From the NCBI GenBank assembly GCA_021202515.1, contig JAJQCW010000068.1, positions 1 to 64,000 on the forward strand: a DNA stretch of 64,000 bases, read 5' to 3'. Origin of the DNA: Clostridiales bacterium. Its GTDB lineage: Bacteria > Bacillota > Clostridia > Oscillospirales > Oscillospiraceae. How positions within the stretch are numbered: the first letter of the stretch is position 1; the number at the start of each line of letters is the position of its first letter. Positions 48,735 through 56,630 of the stretch are shown piece by piece. The position numbers and the translations under genes are program-made. Under the pieces are notes generated by a model that worked only from the letters and a program-made list of their open reading frames with translations, was not told where the DNA came from and ran no database searches.

Positions 48735-48932
48735 TTATTTGTAAGGGATCATCTTGCGGATGGTATCGCTGTTGGTCACGTCCGCATAGGCGCCCTTGCG
48801 GAGGCCTCTCTTACGCTTGGTGGTTTTCTTGGTCAGGATGTGGCTGGCGTAGGCGTGGGAACGCTTGACCTTGCCGTTTTTGGTGAGATTGAATCTCTTT
48901 TTCGCACCGCTGTGCGTTTTCATCTTAGGCAT
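48735..48932 (-). CDS. rpmI: 50S ribosomal protein L35
   Basis: A 65-residue basic ribosomal protein, [20 protein letters not shown] and so on, of standard length. The ATG at 48932 follows AAAGGAG. It lies between infC and rplT with gaps of 33 and 20 bases. Confidence 0.98.
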   Translation of the reverse strand: MPKMKTHSGAKKRFNLTKNGKVKRSHAYASHILTKKTTKRKRGLRKGAYADVTNSDTIRKMIPYK

Positions 48933-48965
48933 GGTGAAAGACTCCTTTCGTTGGTGGCAACAGCA

Positions 48966-49541
48966 TTATTTTTTCTCAGGCGGGCGGCGGTTGTCGCGCC
49001 GGGCCGCGCCCTTGGAGGCGGCGTCCTTGGACGCCTTGGGGGAGAGCAGCATGGTCATATGGCGGCCATCCAGGACGGGCTTGCGGTCCATCACGGCGAT
49101 CTCCTCGCTCTCCGCGGCAAAGCGGCGCAGCAGCTTCTCGCCGATGTCGGTATGGGCCATTTCGCGGCCCCGGAAGCGGACAGTGACCTTGACGCGGTTG
49201 CCTTCGCCCAGGAACTTGTGGGCGTTGCGGAGCTTGGTGTTGAAGTCGCCCACATCGATGCTGGGGGACATCCGGATCTCCTTGATTTCAACCACATGCT
49301 GGTTCTTTTTCGCTTCTTTTTCCCGCTTGGACTGCTCGAAGCGGAACTTGCCGTAGTCCATGATCTTGCACACGGGAGGGACGGCCTTGGGAGAGATCTT
49401 GACCAGGTCCAGACCGGCCTTCTGCGCCTCCTGCAACGCTGCGCGGGAGGACATGATACCCATCTGCTGACCGGTAGAGGAAATCAGGCGAACCTCTTTG
49501 TCGCGGATCTCCTCGTTGATCTGATGAGACATACTGCTAAT
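48966..49541 (-). CDS. infC: Translation initiation factor IF-3 (probable AUU start)
   Basis: A 191-residue factor that keeps ribosomal subunits apart and checks start codons. The N-terminal domain has INEEIRDKEVRLISSTGQQM, the linker SKREKEAKKNQHVVEIKEI, and the C-terminal domain RVKVTVRFRGREMAHTDIGE. The only start with good spacing is ATT at 49541: GGAGGTG, 7 bases, then ATT AGC AGT ATG. The ATG at 49532 would be 16 bases away. An AUU start is the known basis of infC autoregulation, so I take it. The acidic/basic C-terminal tail is slightly extended. Confidence 0.92.
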   Translation of the reverse strand: MSSMSHQINEEIRDKEVRLISSTGQQMGIMSSRAALQEAQKAGLDLVKISPKAVPPVCKIMDYGKFRFEQSKREKEAKKNQHVVEIKEIRMSPSIDVGDFNTKLRNAHKFLGEGNRVKVTVRFRGREMAHTDIGEKLLRRFAAESEEIAVMDRKPVLDGRHMTMLLSPKASKDAASKGAARRDNRRPPEKK

Positions 49542-49697
49542 ACGAAAACACCTCCAGAATAAAATCAAAACGGATACCGAAACGGTATCCGCACAAACCA
49601 CACCCACCCGAAACGCGCCGGGTGAGAAGGACTAGCGCTATTGACCACTGCGCCCAGGCGCAGAAGGTGAGGAACCGTTCCTGCTTTGTTTTGCGTA
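49542..49697 (-). promoter_or_regulatory. infC operon leader (L20-leader-like) with attenuator
   Basis: A transcribed leader of about 150 bases. On the minus strand CGGATACC (49584-49591) and GGTATCCG (49571-49578) form a stem followed by TTTTGATTTT, an intrinsic terminator just before the infC ribosome binding site. Upstream are GC-rich segments (CTGCGCCTGGGCGCAG, CACCCGGCGCGTTTCGGGTG) that can fold. Position and order match the L20 leader of Firmicutes, where L20 binding promotes termination. Confidence 0.7.
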
Positions 49698-49700
49698 GCT

Positions 49701-49729
49701 ATTATACCAGCGGAAATTTCGCCTGTCAA
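49701..49729 (-). promoter_or_regulatory. Promoter of infC-rpmI-rplT
   Basis: On the minus strand TTGACA, a 17-base spacer and TATAAT, a full consensus. Confidence 0.92.
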
Positions 49730-49807
49730 GGGGAATGTTCGGATTTTTTGCCGCGCCCCCGAATCATATAGCAGGCCCCGCCAAACCGACGGCCAGGGGG
49801 CGCAAAA

Positions 49808-49840
49808 GGGGAGCGCGCCGCATGGCGACGCGCGCTCCCC
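49808..49840 (-). terminator. Terminator of the TIR-like/helical-repeat unit
   Basis: GGGGAGCGCGC and GCGCGCTCCCC form an 11-bp stem, followed on the minus strand by TTTTGCG. Confidence 0.65.
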
Positions 49841-49882
49841 GCTGTCTGGATTTCTGGGTTTGTTGCGCCGTGCAAAGGGACC

Positions 49883-50935
49883 TCATTCATCGCCCTTGCT
49901 GGAAAGCAACTGCAACAGCTCGCTCAGCGAACCTCCGCTTTCCTTTTCCAGTCTGTCAAAGTCGATCCCACTTGGTATCTTGCTGTCAAACTCCAGCACT
50001 GAGACCTGTCTCTTGATCGACGTTTTCAAGTCCTCCCGTCCTCTGTCCATGTACTGATAGGCGGCATAATAGGCGGAATAAATCTCGCTCATCCGATTTG
50101 CAGTATTGATCGCGTTTTGATCTCTTGCAAGCCTCTCCAACGACATGGCTAAAATGTAATAGGTATACCCCAACTTGATGGAGGCCTGGTCCTCTTTCAC
50201 ATCGACTGCAATTCTGGCATAGTTGGCCGCATCCTGATAGCAGCCCTCTTCAAATTTGTAGTCGGCGTAATTCAGTGCGCATTGCGCACATTTTCCCGGC
50301 AGCGCTTGGACGCCTTCTGCCAGCGCAACAAGCGCACGGTCTTCCTCCCCCTTGGAGATGTAAAACTCGAACTCCATCATATACGCTTTTTCCCGGTCGG
50401 ATTTGTCCTTCAGGTAGCGAAAGTTGTCCTTATAGCCCACAAAAATCGATTCGATCTCTTTCTCCTGTTCGGCAAGCTCTTCCTCTGTTTCAGCGTAGGG
50501 CAATGCCTCCATCAAATAATCGAAAGCGAATTGATAGGCCCGCCAGGTCCAGAAGCGCTTCGGAATATGGACCAGTTGGTCATACCACTTGCGAAGCTCT
50601 GTCAGCGGTCTGCACCGAGTTCCATATGCCAACAAATCTCCCAGCAGATCCGTATTTCTCGGATAGCGCTTGATCCCCGCATTTTCGAGCAGTCCATAGG
50701 CCAAATCGTAAAAGCCATCACGGGTGAGTCGGACACCCGCATTGTGAAACTCGTTCGCACTACCGGCAATATGATTTTTTACCTGTTGTGTATTCAGATA
50801 ATCGATGACAACAGCCAACTGCTGGTAGTCCTTTTGGGCATAGTAGCGGCGAATCATGTTTACCGCTTCATCAATACTTGGAATGTACAGATGCTTATCA
50901 AGCACGTTCTGATCGCTTGTTTTTTTATCCGGCAT
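49883..50935 (-). CDS. Alpha-helical TPR-like protein paired with the TIR-like gene
   Basis: A 350-residue soluble protein made almost wholly of helices, with repeat-like blocks of about 35 residues (YYAQKDYQQLAVVIDYLNTQ, FYDLAYGLLENAGIKRYPRN, YYILAMSLERLARDQNAINT) resembling TPR or SEL1 arrays. There is no catalytic motif. The ATG at 50935 has a perfect site (AGAGGAGGAATTCAA). It lies 37 bases after the TIR-like gene, so they form one operon. Codon use is more AT-rich than in neighbours, suggesting transfer. It may be the sensor or partner of the TIR-like effector. Confidence 0.7.
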   Translation of the reverse strand: MPDKKTSDQNVLDKHLYIPSIDEAVNMIRRYYAQKDYQQLAVVIDYLNTQQVKNHIAGSANEFHNAGVRLTRDGFYDLAYGLLENAGIKRYPRNTDLLGDLLAYGTRCRPLTELRKWYDQLVHIPKRFWTWRAYQFAFDYLMEALPYAETEEELAEQEKEIESIFVGYKDNFRYLKDKSDREKAYMMEFEFYISKGEEDRALVALAEGVQALPGKCAQCALNYADYKFEEGCYQDAANYARIAVDVKEDQASIKLGYTYYILAMSLERLARDQNAINTANRMSEIYSAYYAAYQYMDRGREDLKTSIKRQVSVLEFDSKIPSGIDFDRLEKESGGSLSELLQLLSSKGDE

Positions 50936-50972
50936 TTGAATTCCTCCTCTAAGTTAAGTGGTGATATGTCTA

Positions 50973-51641
50973 TTAGTATTTTGTTAGGCTCCGTCCAGAT
51001 TCAGTCCGATCCCCCACATAGTCCCCCACTTTGAGTGCTGCATTTGATGAAGAACTGTTCGTCGGGGTGGGTGTTCTTGCGTTGTCGCTCGGTATTGGTG
51101 GAGACAACTTCTTTTCTATCTCAAAAATATCATAAAAAATCCCTTGAGCAACTTTGAATAATGCATCTTCCGCCTGAGCTGAATTTGCATTTTTTTCGTA
51201 GCTTTGGTAGTATTGGGACGTGATTCCTTTTAAATCTGACAGTGTATGGAACTTCGGCAAATCATCATTCGCTTTTTCAGGAGGAATAAGCAAAAATGTC
51301 CGGGCATGTCCCAATTTTCCAAGGAACAACCCATATTCAAATAGGACATTATCTCTGGCAACCGAATACTCTTCGCTTCTCATCGTAATGATTTCGTCCG
51401 GCGTCAGCACACAAGCCGCATATCCCATTTTATTGGTATCACCTTTCGCATATAACTCGTCTGCGATGCGTTCCAAGTTAGCAAGGGTGCTCTCACCATT
51501 TCGGAACACACCCCGGTCTTTCCATCGCACACAGGCAATATTAAGATTGTGTTCTGCAAAATGCCCCGACAGAAGGCGCTGCAAAGCGGTTGCATATTCC
51601 AGCCCTTCAGAAGAAGAAGCGATAAATAATTTTTTTGACAT
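50973..51641 (-). CDS. TIR-like predicted nucleotide-binding protein (CAP12/PF10137-type)
   Basis: A 222-residue protein. KKLFIASSSEGLEYATALQR opens a TIR-like fold. Then come CVRWKDRGVFRNGESTLANL, the acidic strand YAACVLTPDEIITMR and the family's most conserved block ARDNVLFEYGLFLGKLGHAR, with the conserved glutamate, and FLLIPPE. The C-terminal 60 residues are Ser/Thr/Pro-rich and end KVGDYVGDRTESGRSLTKY. Members of this family act as NAD-degrading effectors in CBASS and related defences. The ATG at 51641 follows AAGGTGGGAGCCT. Confidence 0.8.
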   Translation of the reverse strand: MSKKLFIASSSEGLEYATALQRLLSGHFAEHNLNIACVRWKDRGVFRNGESTLANLERIADELYAKGDTNKMGYAACVLTPDEIITMRSEEYSVARDNVLFEYGLFLGKLGHARTFLLIPPEKANDDLPKFHTLSDLKGITSQYYQSYEKNANSAQAEDALFKVAQGIFYDIFEIEKKLSPPIPSDNARTPTPTNSSSSNAALKVGDYVGDRTESGRSLTKY

Positions 51642-51682
51642 AGGCTCCCACCTTCACTTCGTCATCATCTCTTACATAAAAT

Positions 51683-51711
51683 AGTATAAATGATTCCCCA
51701 CAGAAAGTAAA
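51683..51711 (-). promoter_or_regulatory. Promoter of the TIR-like operon
   Basis: On the minus strand TTTACT, a 17-base spacer and TATACT. The leader is about 35 bases. Confidence 0.65.
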
Positions 51712-51807
51712 GGCTTTTTTACAAAATCCTTTCATTTTCGCCATTCCATCCCACAAGAGAGAACCGCAGACACATCTCGCTTCCCTTATCCCCTCCTTTT
51801 CCTACAG

Positions 51808-51838
51808 CAAAAAAGCGGCAGGCTTTCGCAAGCCTGCC
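51808..51838 (-). terminator. Terminator of the ABC permease gene
   Basis: GGCAGGCTT (51817-51825) pairs with AAGCCTGCC (51830-51838), followed on the minus strand by GCTTTTTTG. Confidence 0.88.
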
Positions 51839-51852
51839 TCTGAGAGGTTCCT

Positions 51853-52635
51853 TTATACCGATTTCACATACCGCCGCTCATACTTATAAATCAGCCGAAC
51901 ACCGATAATCGCCAGCAGCAGTCCCACCACCGCCCAGGCCAGATACCAGTTCAGCAGGGGGGCCTTGCCGTAGAGCATGGAGTTGCGCAGTTGGGTGATG
52001 ATATAACAGGTGGGGTTCACCCGGATCATGACGTATTGGGCCAGCCCTTCCAACTGCTTCTCCGGGTTGTAGAAGATGCCGGACAGGTAGAACATCAGCC
52101 GCAGCAGCACCCGGATGATGTTGGACAGGTCCTCGATATACACACCGCCGTGGAGCAGGATACAGCTCAGCCCGAAGGTCAGCAGGAACAGCAGCAGCAG
52201 ATAGGGCACCACCCACAGCACCTTGAGGCTCCAAGGCACCCGATAGAGCAGCATGGTGATAAAGACCAGGCCGAAACCGATGAGCATTTTGAAGCCCTGC
52301 ACCATCATGTTGGACAGAATCAAAACGAACTTGGGCAGATAGACCTTGGACAGCACCGGCTGGTATCGCTTTACCAGCTTGACGCTCTGGTTGACACAGC
52401 GATCAAAGAACTGCCAGGTGGTGTAGCCGATGAAGATGAAGGCGCACAGGTAGTCCTGGCTCTTGCCAAAGACGATGGTATAGACAAAGGTATAGACCAG
52501 CATGAACAGCAGCGGGTCCAGAATCCACCACAGCCAGTTCAGGAAGGAACCGGCCACCTCATCCTTTAGCTGCGCTCTGGCGGAATAGAGGATGTAGCGC
52601 CAGTATTTGTGTACGTCTTTTAGAAACCGGATCAT
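51853..52635 (-). CDS. ABC-2 type polysaccharide/teichoic acid export permease (TagG-like)
   Basis: A 260-residue membrane protein with six helices. It starts MIRFLKDVHKYWRYILYSAR. AGSFLNWLWWILDPLLFMLV and the re-entrant GYTTWQFFDRCVNQSVKLVK are typical of TagG/Wzm permeases. It would translocate a lipid-linked polymer across the membrane with a TagH/Wzt ATPase. No ATPase gene is within the window, though it could lie elsewhere. The nearby glycerophosphotransferase genes support a teichoic-acid substrate. Confidence 0.88.
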   Translation of the reverse strand: MIRFLKDVHKYWRYILYSARAQLKDEVAGSFLNWLWWILDPLLFMLVYTFVYTIVFGKSQDYLCAFIFIGYTTWQFFDRCVNQSVKLVKRYQPVLSKVYLPKFVLILSNMMVQGFKMLIGFGLVFITMLLYRVPWSLKVLWVVPYLLLLFLLTFGLSCILLHGGVYIEDLSNIIRVLLRLMFYLSGIFYNPEKQLEGLAQYVMIRVNPTCYIITQLRNSMLYGKAPLLNWYLAWAVVGLLLAIIGVRLIYKYERRYVKSV

Positions 52636-52731
52636 AGCTTCGCTCCCTTACCGGCGGTTCCGCCGCAGCACTTCTTGCACAAAAACAGCATTTGATTGTC
52701 CATTTTGCTATCGGTAAGCAGGTGGTTCCTG

Positions 52732-52755
52732 CGGGCGGCCAAGGGCCGCCCCTAC
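52732..52755. repeat. Partial GTAGGGGCGGCC-type palindrome
   Basis: GGGCGGCC-AAG-GGCCGCCC-CTAC, a shortened relative of the element at 40439-40509. Confidence 0.55.
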
Positions 52756-52789
52756 AGGCTGTGGGAATCATTCTGCGCGAATTTGTTCG

Positions 52790-52812
52790 TACTGATTCAA
52801 AAGAATAACCAA
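52790..52812 (+). repeat. Solitary MITE right terminal repeat
   Basis: TACTGATTCAAAAGAATAAC then CAA matches the right ends of copies G and I. The left end and core are not found upstream. Confidence 0.5.
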
Positions 52813-52842
52813 TAAACAGTATACCACAGGACGGCCCCAGCG

Positions 52843-54159
52843 TCAAACGTGCGCGGCCTCCCGCTGCTGGCTGGCCCGAACGTTGGGCTTTTCGCCCAGG
52901 ATGATCTCCAGCGCCCGCTGGCTGGCGTGACCGTCGTCAAAGGGGCTGAACTTCTGGCAGAAGGTCTCGTACTGCTCCGCCCACTGGCTGCTGTCGGCCA
53001 GTTGCGCGGGGATGGCCCGGATCAGCTCGTCCTCCGCCTCCACAATGGGGCCGGGCAGCTCGTCCAGGCCGATGTAGAAGCCCCGGATGTCGTCCCGGTA
53101 AGCGGCCAGGTCGTACATATAGAACAACATGGGCTTGCGGAGGTTGGCGTAGTCGAAGAACACCGAGGAGTAGTCGGTGATAAGCAGGTCGGCGGCCAGG
53201 TACAGGTGGTTGATGTCGGGGTAGCTGGAGACGTTGTAGACAAAGCCCTCGTAGGCGGCGAAATCGAACTGACTGGCCACCAGGTAATGGGCGCGGAACA
53301 GCACCACGATATTCTCCCCCAGCTCCTGGCGCAGCCGCTGGAAGTCCAACCCCAGCTTGTAGCTGTAGCCGTTGGCGTCGTCATGCTGGTTGTCCCGCCA
53401 GGTGGGGGCGTAGAGGACGATCTTCCTGCTGCCGATCTCCGACCGGGTGATGTGGAGCCGGGCCTTGATGTCGTCCACGTCGGCTTGGGTGTGGTTCAGC
53501 AAAAAGTCGTTCCGGGGGTAACCCTGCTCCAGAATGGTATTTTCTTTACCGGTGGCGGTCAGGTTCCAGGCGGAGGCGAACTTTTCCGAACAGTAAGGGG
53601 AGGGAGAGATGAGGTATTTGAACTTGGCGGAGTCCAGGTCGTACTTCCGCTGAATCTCCTTGGAGGTGTTCATCACGTTGCCCCCGGCGGTAATGTCGTA
53701 GCCCAGCCGTTTCAGGGGTGTGCCGTGCCAGCACTCCACATAGGTCTGGTCCTCCTTGGGCCAGACGTGGTCGCTGACCCGGTAGTTGAAGATCCAGTAC
53801 CCGGCGGAGGCCATGGCCCGCTCGTACTCCTTGGAGGCCCAGCGGACGATGTTGGTGTTGCGGTTTTCCTCCAGCCAGCGGAAGTTGTCCGGTTCCCGGA
53901 AGATCCAGACAAAGCGATAGTCCGCGTACTTTTCCTCCGTGAGCATATACTCATAAATGGCCTTGGGGCTGTCGGAATAGCCCTTGCCGGAGAAGGTGCA
54001 GAACACCACCAGTTTTTTGTCCACCGTCAGCCCGCGGGTGTGAATCCAGTAGTGGAACCGGCGATAGGCGAACAGACAGCGGCGGTACACCCGCCGCAGA
54101 GGAGGGCAAGCTTTGGCCACATTGTAGGCGGTGGTTTTGATGGCTTTTTTTATGTTCAT
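52843..54159 (-). CDS. CDP-glycerol:poly(glycerophosphate) glycerophosphotransferase family protein
   Basis: A 438-residue peripheral membrane enzyme of the TagB/TagF family. The N terminus is a short basic amphipathic region. VVFCTFSGKGYSDSPKAIYE, then YVECWHGTPLKRLGYDI, the catalytic region APTWRDNQ and the LLITDYSSVFFDYANLRKPM block (PF04464) are clear. It adds glycerol phosphate (or ribitol phosphate) units to a lipid-linked primer. It lies between the TagG-like permease and a second member of the family, forming a teichoic-acid-like cluster. Confidence 0.88.
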   Translation of the reverse strand: MNIKKAIKTTAYNVAKACPPLRRVYRRCLFAYRRFHYWIHTRGLTVDKKLVVFCTFSGKGYSDSPKAIYEYMLTEEKYADYRFVWIFREPDNFRWLEENRNTNIVRWASKEYERAMASAGYWIFNYRVSDHVWPKEDQTYVECWHGTPLKRLGYDITAGGNVMNTSKEIQRKYDLDSAKFKYLISPSPYCSEKFASAWNLTATGKENTILEQGYPRNDFLLNHTQADVDDIKARLHITRSEIGSRKIVLYAPTWRDNQHDDANGYSYKLGLDFQRLRQELGENIVVLFRAHYLVASQFDFAAYEGFVYNVSSYPDINHLYLAADLLITDYSSVFFDYANLRKPMLFYMYDLAAYRDDIRGFYIGLDELPGPIVEAEDELIRAIPAQLADSSQWAEQYETFCQKFSPFDDGHASQRALEIILGEKPNVRASQQREAAHV

Positions 54160-54184
54160 AGTGTCTCACCCGATATGTTTTATG

Positions 54185-54395
54185 TGGTTATCTCTTTAAA
54201 TCAGCCGCGTTATTTCAGTGGCTAGTGATTAGTGGCTAGAAAGAGAGCATTTTCTACTCAATATCCAATATCTGTCGGACAAAACTGACATCAGACGACA
54301 AAGCGCTATCCCCTCTTGCCTCCCCTGAAAGGGGAGGTGGCGCGGCGCAAGCCGCGACGGAGGGGTTTCAACGCAATGCTAAGCAGAGGAAATCG
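54185..54395 (+). mobile_element. MITE-like repeat, copy H
   Basis: Left end TGGTTATCTCTTTAAATCAG; then AGTGGCTAGTGATTAGTGGC, CTGTCGGACAAAACTGACAT, GCGCTATCCCCTCTTGCC and CTCCCCTGAAAGGGGAG. The right end (GCTAAGCAGAGGAAATCG) is degenerate. Confidence 0.6.
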
Positions 54396-54419
54396 TGGAA
54401 ATGCTTGATATACAATAAC

Positions 54420-55556
54420 TCAAACCTTCGCCGCTTTCTGTTGCCGCAGTTCGGCTGGAATGTGCTCCAGCAGGAACTCGGTGATGGCAGCGGTGTTGTC
54501 CTCGTCAGCGGTCTGGATGTACTTGGCCCGGAACCGTTCCAGCGCCTCCAGGTCGTAGTTCCCGGCGCGTATCTTCTCCATCATCCCGGCGGCGTCCACA
54601 GAGACGGCCCCCGGCATCTCCTTGCTGGGGTCGATGTTCAGCCCCTGGTTGTACTTGTACGCCTCGTAGTCGAAGAGGTAGAAGTACACCGGCTTGTGGA
54701 GCAGACTGGCCTCCAGGGAGGAGGCGGAGTAGTCGGTGATAACGCCGTCGCAGACCTTCATCAGGTCATAAGTAGACCAGCCCTTCCCCGGCCGGTTGCC
54801 TCGTGGGACGTGGAAATTGGAGAGGGGGTGGGGCTTGACCAGCAGCGCCAGCTCGTCCATCCCGGCGGCGGCGTGGAGCAGCTTCTCGGTGCCCTCGTCG
54901 ATCCCGTCCCGGAAGGTGGGCAGGTAGAGCATCAGCTTTTTGCCCCGCAGGTCGGGCCGCTGCTCCAAAAACTTCTCCCGCAGGCCGGGGGCCGGGCGCT
55001 GGATGTAATCCACACGGGGCATCCCCAGTACCAGAATTTTCTCCGGCGCGGTGTGGAACGCCTCCACATAAATAGCTTTGGTGGCCTGGGAGGTGCAGAG
55101 GATGTAGTCGTAATTTTTGTGCATACACATCTGTTCCGCCATCTGACTGGTGCGGCCATTGGGGGTGTCCAGACATTGATAACTGAACCGCTTCACCGCA
55201 CCGATGGCGTGCCAGATCTGCACCACCGTCAGGCTCTTTTTGTGGGGCAGCACGCACAACTGGATGGAGTAGGTGTCCGTCACCGCGACAGAGGCGGTGG
55301 CGATGTGGTACAGGCTTTTCAACGTCATCCAGCAGTAAGAGGGGATGTTGACCTGCTTGGTCATTTTGCGGCAGAAGTAGACCACCTTTGTCTCCGGGGA
55401 GCGGTGCTTGATCTCCTCCTCCAGCAGAAGAAAGTCCACCGGTGGAGTGTCCGACTCCCGCGAGAGCATGACCACCTTGTTCTGGGCCTTCATGGGCATA
55501 AAAAACAGGTAGAGGAAGCGCAGGCCCCACCTTGCGATCAGTAGAAAAAATCCCAT
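54420..55556 (-). CDS. CDP-glycerol glycerophosphotransferase family protein (TagB-like)
   Basis: A 378-residue protein with an N-terminal membrane-associated segment (MGFFLLIARWGLRFLYLFFM). VVQIWHAIGAVKRFSYQCLD, then LYLPTFRDGIDEGT and GVITDYSASSLEASLLHKPV are the family's blocks. It is shorter than its neighbour and more like primase TagB, which adds the first glycerol phosphate. I chose the ATG at 55556, 9 bases after GGAAAGG, rather than 55565. It is upstream of the longer paralogue in the same direction. Confidence 0.85.
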   Translation of the reverse strand: MGFFLLIARWGLRFLYLFFMPMKAQNKVVMLSRESDTPPVDFLLLEEEIKHRSPETKVVYFCRKMTKQVNIPSYCWMTLKSLYHIATASVAVTDTYSIQLCVLPHKKSLTVVQIWHAIGAVKRFSYQCLDTPNGRTSQMAEQMCMHKNYDYILCTSQATKAIYVEAFHTAPEKILVLGMPRVDYIQRPAPGLREKFLEQRPDLRGKKLMLYLPTFRDGIDEGTEKLLHAAAGMDELALLVKPHPLSNFHVPRGNRPGKGWSTYDLMKVCDGVITDYSASSLEASLLHKPVYFYLFDYEAYKYNQGLNIDPSKEMPGAVSVDAAGMMEKIRAGNYDLEALERFRAKYIQTADEDNTAAITEFLLEHIPAELRQQKAAKV

Positions 55557-55664
55557 CGGCTCCATCCTTTCCCCTGTTTGTTTTCAGGCCATGTCGTTTC
55601 TATTTTTATACCATACAAACATCGGTTTTTCAATATGCTTTCATTGGAAAAACGGCAAACGGGC

Positions 55665-55698
55665 GGAAAAGCGCCGCCCTGTCAAAAAGCAGGGCGGC
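55665..55698 (-). terminator. Terminator of the dehydrogenase gene
   Basis: GCCGCCCT (55673-55680) pairs with AGGGCGGC (55691-55698), followed on the minus strand by GCTTTTCC. Confidence 0.75.
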
Positions 55699-55711
55699 TG
55701 CACGCTCAGGT

Positions 55712-56593
55712 TTATTCCGTCACAGTGGAGAGAAACCGTTCCTCGTCCTCCGCCAGGGCGATGTGCCCGTCCCCCAGGTAGGCCAAGTCGCTCAGCGGCT
55801 CCGGTCCGGAGAAGGGGCGCAGGGTGTGGGTAACGGAGACCAGGGTCATGTCCTCCCCCAGCAGCAACTGCACCAGGTAAGCGGCGACGGTGGCGATGCC
55901 GTACTGGGTGCGGCCCTTTTTGGCGATGATGTCCGCTCCCATCTCCGTGACCTTGTCCTCCAGCCAGGCTTTGATGTCGCTGTTCCAGGAAATACCCTGT
56001 TCCCGGCAGAAGTCGTCGATGGGCTGGCCGTCCACCGTCACCAGAGGCCACAGCAGCCGCTGACCGCTGCCGTGCTTGCCCACGGAGTAGGCGTGGACCC
56101 GGCTGCACTTGACGTTCAGGTACTTGGCAAGCTCGCTGATCCACCGGGAGGTGTCCAGCATACAGCCGGTGCCGCACAGCTTTTCGGCGGGGATAAAGCC
56201 CTGCCGGGACACGTATCCGGTCAGGTAATCCACCGGGTTGCTGACCACGATGACGAAGCTGTCGGTGTAAAAGGGCCGGAGCTGGGCCAGAACGGAGTCC
56301 ATGACCTTCTGGTTACGCTCCAGCAGGTCGTCCCGGGTCTGGCCCACCTGTCGGCTGAACCCGGCGGTGATGATGATAACGTCGCTGTTGCGGCAGTCCT
56401 CGTAGTCCCCGGCCCGGACGCTGGCAGTGCTGAGGGCGCCGATGCCGTGGCCGATGTCCAGCGCCTCGCCGTCCGCCGCCCGGATGTTCAGGTCCACAAA
56501 GACGATCATATTCACGGAGGGGATGAAATTCAGGGCGTATCCGATGGCGGAGCCAACGCCGCCGCTGCCGATGATGGTGACTTTTCCTGTCAT
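55712..56593 (-). CDS. Lactate/malate dehydrogenase family protein
   Basis: A 293-residue NAD-dependent 2-hydroxyacid dehydrogenase. The Rossmann motif VTIIGSGGVGSAIGYAL is at residues 4-20. The substrate loop reads ITAGFSRQVGQTRDDLLERN, with arginine at the position where lactate dehydrogenases have glutamine and malate dehydrogenases have arginine. The catalytic pair follows: GCMLDTSRWISELAKYLNV and the histidine in YSVGKHGSGQ (usually GEHGDS). It is some 20 residues shorter than typical. Lactate is the default call, but malate or another dicarboxylate should be considered. Confidence 0.82.
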   Translation of the reverse strand: MTGKVTIIGSGGVGSAIGYALNFIPSVNMIVFVDLNIRAADGEALDIGHGIGALSTASVRAGDYEDCRNSDVIIITAGFSRQVGQTRDDLLERNQKVMDSVLAQLRPFYTDSFVIVVSNPVDYLTGYVSRQGFIPAEKLCGTGCMLDTSRWISELAKYLNVKCSRVHAYSVGKHGSGQRLLWPLVTVDGQPIDDFCREQGISWNSDIKAWLEDKVTEMGADIIAKKGRTQYGIATVAAYLVQLLLGEDMTLVSVTHTLRPFSGPEPLSDLAYLGDGHIALAEDEERFLSTVTE

Positions 56594-56630
56594 AATGCTA
56601 TGGTTCCTCTTGGGTAATGCTGTCGTGGGA

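Noticed and set aside
49883..51641. Assignment of the TIR-like pair to classical CBASS or Thoeris
   Set aside because: No CD-NTase, ThsA or second TIR gene is adjacent, so a named system cannot be supported.
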